A DNA stretch of 64,000 nucleotides from Agrobacterium tumefaciens (GTDB taxonomy: Bacteria > Pseudomonadota > Alphaproteobacteria > Rhizobiales > Rhizobiaceae), in NCBI RefSeq assembly GCF_000834635.1, contig NZ_JXQV01000017.1, positions 1 through 64,000 of the forward strand, given 5' to 3'. Both the position numbers and the translations under genes were made by a program. The notes beneath the pieces were generated by a model. It did no database searches. It saw only the letters and a program-made list of their open reading frames with translations, and was not told the DNA's origin. The stretch's first letter is position 1. Every line of letters begins with the position of its first letter. Positions 8,108 through 17,771 of the stretch are shown here, piece after piece.

Positions 8108-9769
8108 ATGAAAGTCAGCGATTTCGAGAGAATGATGGCGATCGGCCTGAGCCGCCGCGCCATGTTGAAGACAGGCGCAAGCCTTGGTGCCGTAGCGGCT
8201 GCGGGCAGTATGCTCGGCCCGTTCGGTGCGGCTTACGCGCAGGACGCATCCTTGCGCACCCAGATTTTGCAGGTGCCGGGTGTCGGCAAGGGCTCCCCAA
8301 CCGATGCCGATTGGCAAAAAGTCGGCGAGATGTGCCTTGAAGCCACCAAGAAAACCGTCAAGCAAGGCGAATTCGCCGGTGTCGAGCTTTCCTTCATGGG
8401 GCTGAACAACCAGAACCTCCACAACGTTCTGTTCCGTGGCTTTCTCAAGCCCTGGGAAGATTACACCGGTGCCAAGATCACATGGATCGATCTGGCGCAG
8501 GCCGATTATAACCCACGTCTTCAGCAGGCCATTGCCACCGGCACTGTCGATTTCGACCTTCTTGAAATGGGCGCGCCGTTCGAAGGCGATGTCTGTGGCA
8601 GGGGGCTGGCTTCTGAAATGCCGGACTGGGTCAAAACCCAGATCGACATGGATGATTACGTCGATTACCTGAAGGCGCCCGTCGGAACCTGGGATGGCAA
8701 GACCTACCGCGTTTCTGTCGATGGCGATTGCCACAACTTCAACTATCGCACCGATTATTTCACCGACCCAGATTTGGCAAAGGCCTGGAAAGACGAGGGC
8801 CACAAGGGCGAGTGGGGCGTGCCGAAGACATGGCAGAAGGTCCAGGAGGTTACCAAGTTCCTTAAGGGCAAGAAGATTGGCGGAACCGATGCCATTGGCT
8901 ATCTCGATTCGCCAAAGGCATGGGGCGGTTTTGGCTTCTACTTCCTCGGCAGCCGCGCAACGGCTTATGCCAAGCACCCGGATGACAAGGCCTGGTTGTT
9001 CGACACCGATACGATGAAGCCACGCATCAACAATCCTGCCTGGGTGCGCGCCATTCAGGACGTGATCGACGCATTGCCATCGGAAGCGGGCGATCAGCTC
9101 AATGCCGATCCAGGCACGGCGGCATTCCAGCAGTTTCTGGCTGGCACCGGTTCCATGGTTTCTTGGTGGGGTGACGTCGGTGCGGCTGCACGTACCAGCG
9201 ATACATCCGTTATCGGCGAGACCATCGGCTTCGATATCCTGCCGGGTTCTGATGATGTCTATAATGCCAAGACAGGCAAATGGGACACGCTGGCCAGCGG
9301 CCCCAACTATGCGCCGAACATGGCCTATCTCGGCTGGGGCGTCTATGTCATGGCCCGGGTCGATAGCGACGAGAAAAAGAAAAAGGCGGCCTGGAGTGCG
9401 GCGGCGCATCTTGGCGGTAAGGATATCGCGCTGTGGACGGCGGCCTATCCATCCGGTTTCCAGTGTTATCGCAAGAGTCAGTTCAACATCAAGGAATGGG
9501 TTGCCGCGGGCTACGACGAGGCGTTCATCTCGAGCTATCTCGCGTCACAGTCCAATTCCTACAACCATCCCAACGCCGCCATCGAGCCACGCATACCGGG
9601 CATTTTCCAGTATTACAGCGTGGCGGAGGATGAACTTGCCAAGGTGTTTGCCGGACAGGCCACCGCACAGGCAGGCGCAGATGCCATCGCCGCTGCCTGG
9701 GAAAAAATCACCGACCAGTTGGGCCGAGAAAAGCAGATCGCTCTTTATAAGGCGTCTCTCGGCGTGTGA
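8108..9769 (+). CDS. Tat-exported sugar ABC substrate-binding protein
   Basis: A 553-residue extracellular solute-binding protein of the CUT1 class. The N-terminus has a twin-arginine signal (LSRRAMLKTG, hydrophobic stretch, cleavage after GAAYA), so it is probably exported folded. It is longer than the usual 420-450 residues of CUT1 receptors, in the size range of glycerol/polyol-type receptors. ATG 8108 follows GGGAGGATAACC; a GTG-type start further upstream was rejected. A perfect 12-bp hairpin follows the stop. The ligand is probably a sugar or polyol, given the kinase in the operon. Confidence 0.9.
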   Translation: MKVSDFERMMAIGLSRRAMLKTGASLGAVAAAGSMLGPFGAAYAQDASLRTQILQVPGVGKGSPTDADWQKVGEMCLEATKKTVKQGEFAGVELSFMGLNNQNLHNVLFRGFLKPWEDYTGAKITWIDLAQADYNPRLQQAIATGTVDFDLLEMGAPFEGDVCGRGLASEMPDWVKTQIDMDDYVDYLKAPVGTWDGKTYRVSVDGDCHNFNYRTDYFTDPDLAKAWKDEGHKGEWGVPKTWQKVQEVTKFLKGKKIGGTDAIGYLDSPKAWGGFGFYFLGSRATAYAKHPDDKAWLFDTDTMKPRINNPAWVRAIQDVIDALPSEAGDQLNADPGTAAFQQFLAGTGSMVSWWGDVGAAARTSDTSVIGETIGFDILPGSDDVYNAKTGKWDTLASGPNYAPNMAYLGWGVYVMARVDSDEKKKKAAWSAAAHLGGKDIALWTAAYPSGFQCYRKSQFNIKEWVAAGYDEAFISSYLASQSNSYNHPNAAIEPRIPGIFQYYSVAEDELAKVFAGQATAQAGADAIAAAWEKITDQLGREKQIALYKASLGV

Positions 9770-9785
9770 TTCCTGAAACCATTGT

Positions 9786-9815
9786 CTCAGGCGGCACAAT
9801 CACGTGCCGCCTGAG
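9786..9815 (+). terminator. Strong intercistronic hairpin after the CUT1 binding protein
   Basis: CTCAGGCGGCAC and GTGCCGCCTGAG form a perfect 12-bp stem with loop AATCAC, 16 bases after the stop codon. No T run follows, so 3'-end protection of the binding-protein message is more likely than full termination. Confidence 0.65.
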
Positions 9816-9858
9816 CAAAGACCGATTGAAGACGGCTTTCCAGCCTTGAGGTTTGCCC

Positions 9859-10968
9859 ATGTCGCATACGATAACGCCAGCTTTACAGCCCGTGGGGCAG
9901 GCGCCTGTTCAGGCAAGTGCTGCCAAACGCGGCAAGCTCTTGCTGGTGGCTGCTACTATCCTCCTGTTCACCGTGCTCGCGCTGCAGATATCCGATGCTG
10001 CAGGCTGGACCGCGTTCGGTTTTGTGAGCTGGCAGCCGCTGCTCTATGCTTACATAATTTGGGCAACATCGCTTTGCGCCGCACAGATATTGATCCGCGG
10101 CGAGGCGGGCCAGCGGGCCGCCTTCGTGCTTCCGGCGGTCCTGTTCACCGTCGCCATGGTCGTGTTTCCGACTGTGTTCGGCCTTTACATCGCCTTTACG
10201 GACTGGAACCTCAGTGCCGCTGCCGGTCGCCGTTTTAATGGTCTCGACAATCTGCGCACCCTGTTTGCAGACCGGTATTTCTGGAATGCCATGCTGAACA
10301 TGGTCTTCTATGTTCTGTCGGTTCTGGTGCAATATGCCATCGCGTTTGGTTTGGCGCTGCTGCTTAACGCTGAAATCAAGGCGCGCAAATTCTTCCGCGT
10401 CGCTTTCCTGCTGCCGCTGATGCTGAGCCCCGTTGCTGTCAGCTGGATGATCGGCAAGTCGTTGATGGAATACCGGTTTGGCCCAGCCGCCACGCTTGCG
10501 CGCCATCTGGGCTGGGATAATCCGGCTTTTTTCTCCACGCCGTGGCTCGCGCGTTCTTCGATCATGGCCATGGATGCCTGGGTGTCCATTCCCTTCATGA
10601 TGATCCTGCTGCTTGCTGGCCTTCAGGCGCTGCCATCTGAAATCAAGGAAGCCGCGAAGGTAGACGGCGCGTCCGGCTGGCAGAGTTTCAAGGAAATTAC
10701 CTTTCCGCTCATGCTGCCGGTCAGCATCACCGTCATCATTCTGCGCATCATCTTCCAGCTCAAGCTTGCCGATATCGTCATCAACGTTACTGCTGGTGGG
10801 CCAGGTGGGGCGACGGATACCGTGTCGAGCTTTATCTTCCGCGAATATAGAGACCGCTCGAATGTTGGCTATGGCACGATGCTTGCGGAATTCTATCTCG
10901 TCATCATCATCATTTTCGTTTCGCTCATCCTCAAAGGGGCGAGCCGGTGGATGCAACGCGACAATTGA
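9859..10968 (+). CDS. CUT1 sugar ABC transporter permease (MalF-like)
   Basis: A 369-residue inner-membrane protein. It has two extra membrane segments at the N-terminus (about 26-45 and 58-78) before the six-segment permease core, as in MalF-like subunits. The EAA loop that contacts the ATPase is EIKEAAKVDGASGWQSF. The ATG at 9859 follows TTGAGG at a spacing of about 7; a TTG two codons earlier is less likely. The next permease starts 11 bases downstream. Confidence 0.9.
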   Translation: MSHTITPALQPVGQAPVQASAAKRGKLLLVAATILLFTVLALQISDAAGWTAFGFVSWQPLLYAYIIWATSLCAAQILIRGEAGQRAAFVLPAVLFTVAMVVFPTVFGLYIAFTDWNLSAAAGRRFNGLDNLRTLFADRYFWNAMLNMVFYVLSVLVQYAIAFGLALLLNAEIKARKFFRVAFLLPLMLSPVAVSWMIGKSLMEYRFGPAATLARHLGWDNPAFFSTPWLARSSIMAMDAWVSIPFMMILLLAGLQALPSEIKEAAKVDGASGWQSFKEITFPLMLPVSITVIILRIIFQLKLADIVINVTAGGPGGATDTVSSFIFREYRDRSNVGYGTMLAEFYLVIIIIFVSLILKGASRWMQRDN

Positions 10969-10979
10969 GGCTGAAGCTT

Positions 10980-11903
10980 ATGGCAACACATGTTGAACCA
11001 TCCACGACACGCCCAAGCCTCTGGTCGCGCCGTCCGCAGTTTTTGACCAGCAGTCTGTTGATCTATGCGGCGCTGGTGTTCTGGGCGTTCGTCTCGCTGT
11101 TTCCGATCTACTGGACGATCACGACGTCCTTCAAGACGGCTGTGAATGTGACGCAGGGGCATCTCATTCCCTTCGTGGATTTTACACCGGACTGGAAAGG
11201 CTGGCGCTCCCTAGGGCTTTCACCGGATACGATTTTTGCCCAATCCACTGTTCGGGATGAATTTATCCGCCGCTTTTACAACAGCATTGTCGCTTCCGCC
11301 GGGGCGTCGTTCCTTGCAGTGGTCATCGGCTCACTGGCAGCGTACGGCCTCAGCCGTTTTTCTTACAAGTTCCTCTGGATGAAGAACAAGGACATTTCCT
11401 TCTTCTTCCTGTCGCAGCTCATCCTGCCCCCGGTCGTTCTGGCCATGCCGTTTCTGGTTCTTTACAAGCACCTGATGCTGCTCGATACGCTGGTCGGATT
11501 GATCCTCGTCTACACGTTGATGGTGCTGCCGATCGTCATCTGGATCATGCGCGACCAGTTTGACACGATACCGGTGGAGCTTGAGCAGGCTGCGCTCGTG
11601 GATGGCTGCTCCATCTGGGGTGCCTTCATGCGCATAGTCCTGCCCATTGCGCTTCCAGGCATGGTCGCGGCCTTCATTCTGTCCGTCATCCTGTGCTGGA
11701 ATGAGTATTTCTTCGCGGCACTCCTGACGAGTTCGAATGCCAAAACATTGCCGGTCATGGTTGCGAGCCAGACGGGTTCACAGGGCATTAACTGGTGGTC
11801 CATGGCAGCTATTGCCACAGCGGCCATCATGCCGCTAATCCTTGTTGGCGTTTTCCTTGAGCGTTACATTGTGAAGGGCCTCACCGCAGGCGCCGTAAAA
11901 TGA
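10980..11903 (+). CDS. CUT1 sugar ABC transporter permease (MalG-like)
   Basis: A 307-residue inner-membrane protein with six membrane segments and the EAA loop VELEQAALVDGCSIWGAF. It pairs with the preceding permease to form the channel. I choose ATG 10980, preceded by TTGAGG; an ATG at 10947 would overlap the upstream gene by 22 bases and has a poor ribosome site. The kinase gene begins 8 bases after its stop. Confidence 0.9.
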   Translation: MATHVEPSTTRPSLWSRRPQFLTSSLLIYAALVFWAFVSLFPIYWTITTSFKTAVNVTQGHLIPFVDFTPDWKGWRSLGLSPDTIFAQSTVRDEFIRRFYNSIVASAGASFLAVVIGSLAAYGLSRFSYKFLWMKNKDISFFFLSQLILPPVVLAMPFLVLYKHLMLLDTLVGLILVYTLMVLPIVIWIMRDQFDTIPVELEQAALVDGCSIWGAFMRIVLPIALPGMVAAFILSVILCWNEYFFAALLTSSNAKTLPVMVASQTGSQGINWWSMAAIATAAIMPLILVGVFLERYIVKGLTAGAVK

Positions 11904-11911
11904 GGTCTGGT

Positions 11912-12832
11912 ATGAAGTCTGGCGTTTCCATCCTTGGCATTTTTGTTGCTGATACGGCCTATCTCGCGCCGCGTATGCCAGCCATAGGCGAAACCATCAC
12001 CGGCAGCGGCTTTTCTGTCGGTCCGGGCGGAAAGGGCTCCAATCAAGCGGTGGCCGCAGCACAGGCGGGTGCCGAGGTGACGTTCATCTCGAAGATCGGT
12101 GATGATACCTTTGGCGATCTCGCGCTAAAAACCTATGAAAAGGCTGGCGTCCGCACAAAAATTACTGTTCTCGACCACCAGCCTACCGGTGCTGCCTTCA
12201 TCTACGTCAACGACAAGACGGGTGAAAACGCGATCATCGTTTATCCGGGAGCGGCGGGCCTGATTGATGTCCATGACGTCGAAGAGGCGCGGGACACGAT
12301 CACGCAGTCGGCAGTCTTCGTCACGCAGTTGGAGCAACCCGCCAGTGCCGCGCAGCTTGCGCTGGAGATTGCCCGTACCGCGGGCGTAACAACCATTTTC
12401 AACCCGGCACCGGCTGAAGCGTTTCCAGACGAGATCTACCGCGTGTGCGATTTTATTGTCCCCAACGAAACGGAAGCTGCAACGCTCGTCGGTTTTCCAA
12501 TCGATACGCTTGATGATGCCAAACGGGCGGGAGACATTTTCTTGTCCCGAGGCGTCGGCGCGGCCATCATCACGCTCGGTGCGCGTGGCGTGTTGTTTCA
12601 TTCTCCGGAACAGTCCGTGCATGTCCCAGCCATTTCATGCGGCCCTGCCATCGATACGACCGGAGCCGGAGACGCCTTCGTTGGCGGTTTCGCTGCCGCG
12701 CTTTCGCGGGGTACAGACCGGCTAGAGGCCGTGCGGTTCGGATGCGCAACAGCCGGTATTGCCGTAACACGGCGCGGAACGGCCCCTGCAATGCCGACGC
12801 TTTCTGAAATCGAGGCCGCAATGGCGCGCTGA
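11912..12832 (+). CDS. Ribokinase-like PfkB sugar kinase
   Basis: A 306-residue cytoplasmic kinase of the PfkB/ribokinase family. The substrate-side motif GPGGKGSNQA and the C-terminal nucleotide and catalytic motif DTTGAGDAFVGG are intact, and NPAPA in the middle is typical of ribokinases. It probably phosphorylates the sugar brought in by the CUT1 transporter. ATG 11912 has TGAGG upstream; ATG 11900 overlaps the permease stop as ATGA and is a possible alternative. Substrate not determined. Confidence 0.88.
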   Translation: MKSGVSILGIFVADTAYLAPRMPAIGETITGSGFSVGPGGKGSNQAVAAAQAGAEVTFISKIGDDTFGDLALKTYEKAGVRTKITVLDHQPTGAAFIYVNDKTGENAIIVYPGAAGLIDVHDVEEARDTITQSAVFVTQLEQPASAAQLALEIARTAGVTTIFNPAPAEAFPDEIYRVCDFIVPNETEAATLVGFPIDTLDDAKRAGDIFLSRGVGAAIITLGARGVLFHSPEQSVHVPAISCGPAIDTTGAGDAFVGGFAAALSRGTDRLEAVRFGCATAGIAVTRRGTAPAMPTLSEIEAAMAR

Positions 12833-12997
12833 CGTCACCGAGAAACGGTGGCTTACTACTGAGTAGATTGTATTTGCCTGATCATGCGTTGTTGCCGCAC
12901 ACCCGGCGGCACGCTTTCGCGCGTCTGAATATTACGCGACGCTTTCGAAAAAAAAAGCATCTTCAAGCCAAATTAATGCGATGCGCGTCACATTGAG

Positions 12998-13025
12998 CTT
13001 TACAAAAACATTTTAATTTGTGAAG
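12998..13025 (+). promoter_or_regulatory. Candidate operator before the CUT2 sugar operon
   Basis: CTTTACAAA and TTTGTGAAG (8 of 9 complementary) are separated by 10 bases, 20 bases before the first gene of the operon that encodes an RpiR-family regulator. The region is AT-rich and includes a run of nine A from 12950. Binding by that regulator is an inference. Confidence 0.4.
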
Positions 13026-13045
13026 TTACATCAACAACGATCGAA

Positions 13046-14038
13046 GTGAGCAAGACCGTGACCCCATTGAAATTCGCCACCCGACTGAATTCCTTTGCCT
13101 CCAAGCCTGCTGCCGAGTGGCCAGATCTTTCCGGCAAGCCGACCATGTTGCAGATGGCAAAACGCGCTGCGAAGGTTGAGGGTCTGACGGATCTCGACCT
13201 CAACTATCCTGACCATGTGGCGGATGATCCGGCACTTCTTGCGCGTCAGATTGGTGATCTCGGCCTGTCGATCAACGGTTTTGCCATGCGCTATTACACC
13301 AATCCCGCTTTCAAGATTGGCGCTTTCACCAATCCCGACGCTGCCGTGCGACGTGAAGCAATCGATCTGACGAAGAAGGGCATCGACGCCGCCCGCGCCG
13401 CTGGCAGCAATCTGATGACCTTGTGGCTGGGTCAGGATGGTTTCGATTATGCCTTCCAGGCCGATTACCATACACTTTGGCAACACGAGATCGATGGAAT
13501 TCGTGAAGTATGCGAGCATGACCGGGATTGCTTGGTCAGCATTGAATACAAGCCCAACGAGCCGCGTTCCTACAGCTTGATGCCCGATTGTGCGACAACG
13601 CTTCTGGCCATCAAGGATGTGGACATGCCCAATCTGGGCGTGACGCTGGACTTCGCCCATGTTCTCTATGCCGACGAGCAGCCTGCTTTCGCCGCCGCCC
13701 TGATTGCCCGCTACAGCCGTGTTCTCGGTGTGCACCTGAATGATGGTTACGCTAAACGTGACGATGGCCTGATGGTTGGCGCTGTTCATACTCAGCAGAC
13801 GATCGAGCTGCTGCGGCAAATCCGCAAGGACGGCTATGATGGCGCAATCTATTTCGACACTTTCCCTGACATGACGGGCCTCGACCCAGTTCACGAATGC
13901 GAAGTGAACATACAGACCGTGAAGCGGATGCTGAAAATCGTTGATCGTATCGAGCAGGATAATCGCCTGTCCGGTGCGGTAGAGCGTCAGGACGCCGTCT
14001 CAGCACAGGCGGTCATTCAGGAGCTCATGCTCGGCTGA
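13046..14038 (+). CDS. TIM-barrel sugar isomerase/epimerase
   Basis: A 330-residue protein of the xylose isomerase-like TIM-barrel superfamily. The metal ligands can be picked out in order: Glu in SIEYKPNEP, Asp in VTLDFAHV, His in LGVHLNDG and a late Asp or Glu in IYFDTFPDM. It lies first in an operon with a CUT2 sugar transporter and a PfkB kinase, so it likely isomerises an imported ketose or aldose before or after phosphorylation. Start is GTG at 13046; GTG 13058 is a close alternative and neither has a strong ribosome site. The exact sugar is unknown. Confidence 0.82.
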   Translation: MSKTVTPLKFATRLNSFASKPAAEWPDLSGKPTMLQMAKRAAKVEGLTDLDLNYPDHVADDPALLARQIGDLGLSINGFAMRYYTNPAFKIGAFTNPDAAVRREAIDLTKKGIDAARAAGSNLMTLWLGQDGFDYAFQADYHTLWQHEIDGIREVCEHDRDCLVSIEYKPNEPRSYSLMPDCATTLLAIKDVDMPNLGVTLDFAHVLYADEQPAFAAALIARYSRVLGVHLNDGYAKRDDGLMVGAVHTQQTIELLRQIRKDGYDGAIYFDTFPDMTGLDPVHECEVNIQTVKRMLKIVDRIEQDNRLSGAVERQDAVSAQAVIQELMLG

Positions 14039-14128
14039 ACCAATACCGCTGACATTCCCCAAATTTGAACCTTTCACCAAAGGCAGGCCGAAGGCTTGCC
14101 GAAAATCACACCATCCGGGAGGAAACCG

Positions 14129-15193
14129 ATGAAGACCTTTTTGAAAACGACAATGGCTGCCGGCCTTGCCGCCAGCTTCCTGTTCAGCGCCGCTTTTGCG
14201 CAGGAGCTTGCGCCGCTCAATTCCGATACGGAAAAGGATCGCATGGACTGGTCGCAGCTTGAAGCCAAGCTTGGCCCATTCCCCAAGCTGCCCGAGGGCA
14301 CCAAGGCCGGTGCGGTTTCCAAGACGCTCACCAATGAATACTGGCGCTCGCTGGGTCTCGGATATGAAGCATTCGGCAAGAAGGTCAGCGTTCCCGTTGC
14401 CTATCAGGCCGCCCAGAGCGAGGGCGACCAACTGGGTCAGTTGACGATTGCCGAAGGTATGATCACACAGGGCTATAACGTGCTGCTTGTATCACCGCAG
14501 ACGGATGCGAACCTCCAGCCGGTCATCGAACAGGCGAAGGCTGCCAAGATTCCCGTGGTCAACGTCAATGACGCCGTCATTCCCCAAGCCGAGCATTATG
14601 TCGGTAACGTGCAGCGAGACAATGGCGTACGTGTCGCCAAGTGGTTCATCCAGAACCGTCCAGAAGGCGGCAAAGTGGCCATCGTTGAAGGCCAGGCTGG
14701 TGTCTACGCCGCCGTGCAGCGCACCGATGGCTTCAAGTCTGCCATCAGCGAAGGCGGCAAGTTTCAGGTCGTGGCCAGCGTTCCCGGCAACTGGGATCGT
14801 CAGACATCGTATGATGCTGCGACCAACATTTTGAACCAGCACCCTGATCTGATTGGCTTCTACGCCAATAATGACGGCATGGCGCTTGGCATCGTCGAAG
14901 CCGTCAAGGCAGCCGGACTTGCAGGCAAGGTCGCGGTTTTCGGCACCGATGGTATCTCCGATGCCTATGCCTCGATCAAGGCAGGCGAACTCACCGGCAC
15001 CGTGGATAGCTTTCCTGTTCTGACAGGCGAAGTCGCACTCGAAACTGCGTTGCGTCTCGTTGCCGGTCAAAAGCTGCCACGCGTTGTTGCCACACCACAG
15101 GCGCTCATCACCGCAGATAATCTCAGCCGCTATCAGGGCGAGGGCGTCGATGTGCGCGCCGTGCTGATGGAAGATGCCAAGACTGCCAAGTAA
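14129..15193 (+). CDS. CUT2 sugar ABC substrate-binding protein
   Basis: A 354-residue periplasmic binding protein of the ribose/galactose type (Peripla_BP_4). Signal peptide is residues 1-22 (cleavage after AAFA). Type I features include NVNDAVIPQ, GNVQRDNG, FYANNDGMALG and VFGTDGISDAY. It carries a longer than usual N-terminal lead (about 40 residues before AGAVSKTLTNEYW). ATG 14129 follows GGGAGGAAACC. It feeds the ATPase and permease downstream. Confidence 0.9.
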   Translation: MKTFLKTTMAAGLAASFLFSAAFAQELAPLNSDTEKDRMDWSQLEAKLGPFPKLPEGTKAGAVSKTLTNEYWRSLGLGYEAFGKKVSVPVAYQAAQSEGDQLGQLTIAEGMITQGYNVLLVSPQTDANLQPVIEQAKAAKIPVVNVNDAVIPQAEHYVGNVQRDNGVRVAKWFIQNRPEGGKVAIVEGQAGVYAAVQRTDGFKSAISEGGKFQVVASVPGNWDRQTSYDAATNILNQHPDLIGFYANNDGMALGIVEAVKAAGLAGKVAVFGTDGISDAYASIKAGELTGTVDSFPVLTGEVALETALRLVAGQKLPRVVATPQALITADNLSRYQGEGVDVRAVLMEDAKTAK

Positions 15194-15250
15194 TGCGTGC
15201 TCAGGGGAGGCCGGTTCGCCGTCCTCCCCGCCAGCCTGAGAGGTGGAACG

Positions 15251-16777
15251 ATGATGCCACGACTGAGATTCGAGACGATTTCCAAGAGTTTTCCCGGCGT
15301 CAACGCGCTGACGGATGTCTCCTTTGACGTTGCCCCCGGCGAGATCCACGGACTTCTCGGCGAAAACGGTGCAGGCAAATCCACGCTGTTGCGCATCCTG
15401 TCTGGCGTATTTCGCCCCACATCCGGCACCGTCTTTGTGGATGGTGAGGCGGTTGCCTTCAAGAAGCCGATGGATGCACGCGCTGCCGGTATCGCGATGA
15501 TCCATCAGGAGCTTCAGCAGGTGCCGCATTTGAGCGTCGCCCAGAATATGTTTCTCGGCCATTCGCTGACCCATATGGGCGGCATGTTCGTTTCCCGTCG
15601 TGAACAGGAAGCCCGCGCAGCCGAGGCCCTCTCGATGATTGACAAAACCATTGACCCTTCCGCGCCGATATCGTCGCTGAAAGTCGCGCAGCGTCAGATC
15701 GTGGAAATCGGTCGCGCGCTTCTCGATAAGGCGAAGGTCATCGCCATGGACGAGCCGACATCGAGCCTGACGCCCAGCGAGTTTGATCGTCTGGCAGAGG
15801 TCATCGCCAGCCTGTCGCAAAGCGGCGTTTCCATCATCTATGTTTCGCACAAGATGGATGAGGTGTTCCGCATCTGCCAACGTTCCAGCATCATGCGCGA
15901 TGGCAAGCTGGTTGATATCGTCGATCTTGCCAAGGTCTCGGAAAAGGACGTGATCGCCAAGATGGTCGGTCGGGAATTGATGCAGGAAGAGCATAACTCC
16001 TTCGTCACTGGCACCGTCAAACTTGAAGCCAGAAACCTTTCCTCGGCCACCAGAATTCGCGATGTGTCCTTCACCTTGCACAAGGGTGAAGTTCTCGGCA
16101 TTGCCGGGCTTGTCGGCTCCGGTCGCACGGAACTGTTGCGCCTGCTGGCGGGAGCCGACCGCTTAAGTGCAGGCACGATCAGCATTGACGGCAAGGAGCA
16201 AAGCTTCGCCAATCCGCGTGATGCCATTGCCGCCGGCATTGGGCTTGTGCCGGAAGAGCGAAAGCGTGAGGGCATCATACCCCTTCGCCCCGTTGCCACC
16301 AATATGGCGCTGGCGTCTCTCGGCAGCTTTTCGTCTGGCGGAATGATCAGCAATTCCAGGCTGCGTGCCACGGCGAAGGACCTGTTGAAGCGCGTCAATC
16401 TTCGCCCATTCCAGCTGGATCGCCCGATCCGCCTCTTCAGCGGCGGCAACCAGCAGAAGGCCATCATCGCGCGCTGGCTGGCGGCCAAGTCACAAATTCT
16501 GCTGTTTGATGAGCCCACACGCGGGATTGATGTCGGTGCCAAGTCTGAAATTTATCACCTCATTGAAGACCTCGCCCGCGAGGGCCATTCGATCATCGTC
16601 GTCTCTTCCGAACTTCCGGAGGTCATACGCCTTTCAGATCGCGTGCTGGTCATGCGCGAAGGGCGGATTGCCGCCAACCTTGAACGCGAACAACTGAGCG
16701 AGAGCGCGATTGTCGCGCATGCCATTCCAGGGGCGAATGCCGACGCGGATGACGCGCGCATTGCGCGACCCGTGTAA
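15251..16777 (+). CDS. CUT2 sugar ABC transporter ATP-binding protein (RbsA-like)
   Basis: A 508-residue double ATPase. The first half has Walker A GENGAGKSTLLRI and Walker B VIAMDEPTSSL, with a degenerate signature (VAQRQIVEIGRAL). The second half has the usual modified Walker A (GLVGSGRTELLRL), signature FSGGNQQKAIIARW and Walker B ILLFDEPTRGID. This layout is characteristic of RbsA/MglA proteins. Two consecutive ATG codons occur at 15251; GAGAGGTGG lies just upstream. The permease follows after 16 bases. Confidence 0.92.
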   Translation: MMPRLRFETISKSFPGVNALTDVSFDVAPGEIHGLLGENGAGKSTLLRILSGVFRPTSGTVFVDGEAVAFKKPMDARAAGIAMIHQELQQVPHLSVAQNMFLGHSLTHMGGMFVSRREQEARAAEALSMIDKTIDPSAPISSLKVAQRQIVEIGRALLDKAKVIAMDEPTSSLTPSEFDRLAEVIASLSQSGVSIIYVSHKMDEVFRICQRSSIMRDGKLVDIVDLAKVSEKDVIAKMVGRELMQEEHNSFVTGTVKLEARNLSSATRIRDVSFTLHKGEVLGIAGLVGSGRTELLRLLAGADRLSAGTISIDGKEQSFANPRDAIAAGIGLVPEERKREGIIPLRPVATNMALASLGSFSSGGMISNSRLRATAKDLLKRVNLRPFQLDRPIRLFSGGNQQKAIIARWLAAKSQILLFDEPTRGIDVGAKSEIYHLIEDLAREGHSIIVVSSELPEVIRLSDRVLVMREGRIAANLEREQLSESAIVAHAIPGANADADDARIARPV

Positions 16778-16793
16778 ACTGACAGGACAACCC

Positions 16794-17771
16794 ATGACCA
16801 GCACTTCCAACGCACCCGCCAACTCCGCCCCGGCCTTCCGCCGTTTCTCGTTTTCGCTGCGCGATGCCGGAACGCTGATCGGCCTTATCGTCATCATGGC
16901 GGTGTTTGCCGCTCTTGTTCCGGGCTTCCTGTCAGAGCGAAACCTCGTCAACATCCTCCAGCAATCCAGCATCAATGCGTGTCTGGCGCTTGGCATGACG
17001 CTGGTCATCATATCAGGCGGCATCGATCTGTCGGTCGGCCCGACGGCTGCAATCTCCGCCGTTGTCACGGCCAGCCTGCTCGTGGCTGGCACGCCGATCC
17101 CGCTCGCCATTCTCGCAGGTCTGGGTGTCGGCGTTCTCTGCGGATTTATCAATGGCGGTCTCGTTGCCTATGTCGGCCTTCAACCCTTCATCGTCACGCT
17201 CGGAACGCTCAGCACCTACCGCGCCATCGCGCTGATCTATACGGGCGGTAACCCGGTTCTCGGTATTCCCACGGGGTTCCGGTCGCTCTTCAACGGCAAT
17301 CTGTTTGGCATTCCGACGCCTGTTCTCATTGTCGCCGTCGTTGCCATCGCCGCCTGGATTTTGCTCAAGAAGACACCGATTGGCGAATATCTGATGGCTG
17401 TTGGTGGCAATGAGGAAGCTGCCTATGTTGCAGGCGTTCCGATAGCACGCACCAAGATCACCGCCTATGTTATTTCGGGCGGTCTGGCCGCTCTTGCCTC
17501 GCTCATCCTCATCGGTCGCCTCGGTGCCGCAGAACCCATCCTCGGCAACCTGTGGGAGCTGGATGCCATCGCAGCAGCGGCCATCGGCGGCGCGTCTTTG
17601 ATGGGCGGCAAGGGCAGCATTCTCGGTACGATCCTCGGTGCCATCATTCTGGGTGCCATGCGCAATGGTTTGACGTTGATGAATGTTCAGGCCTTCTATC
17701 AACTGCTCGCCACTGGCCTTATAATCCTTATCGCCATGATGATTGATCGTGCGACAAGGGGAAGAGAATGA
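16794..17771 (+). CDS. CUT2 sugar ABC transporter permease (RbsC-like)
   Basis: A 325-residue inner-membrane permease of the RbsC family with 8-10 segments. Family marks are GGIDLSVGPTAAIS, GGNEEAAYVAGVP and GGASLMGGKGSILGT. ATG 16794 follows GACAGGACAA. Its TGA overlaps the ATG of the RpiR regulator (ATGA), so the regulator is translated with the transporter. Confidence 0.92.
   Translation: MTSTSNAPANSAPAFRRFSFSLRDAGTLIGLIVIMAVFAALVPGFLSERNLVNILQQSSINACLALGMTLVIISGGIDLSVGPTAAISAVVTASLLVAGTPIPLAILAGLGVGVLCGFINGGLVAYVGLQPFIVTLGTLSTYRAIALIYTGGNPVLGIPTGFRSLFNGNLFGIPTPVLIVAVVAIAAWILLKKTPIGEYLMAVGGNEEAAYVAGVPIARTKITAYVISGGLAALASLILIGRLGAAEPILGNLWELDAIAAAAIGGASLMGGKGSILGTILGAIILGAMRNGLTLMNVQAFYQLLATGLIILIAMMIDRATRGRE

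Noticed and set aside
7931-9409. A 492-codon reverse frame opposite the CUT1 receptor
   Set aside because: It is antisense to a receptor with clear Tat signal and family features; the peptide shows no domain I recognise and has no ribosome site.
12836-12850. Short dyad CACCG-AGAAA-CGGTG after the CUT1 kinase as a terminator
   Set aside because: The stem is only 5 bp and no T run follows, so it is too weak to claim.
14492-16081. A 529-codon reverse frame opposite the CUT2 receptor and ATPase
   Set aside because: It is the mirror of two well-supported genes in high-GC DNA and spans a gene boundary.
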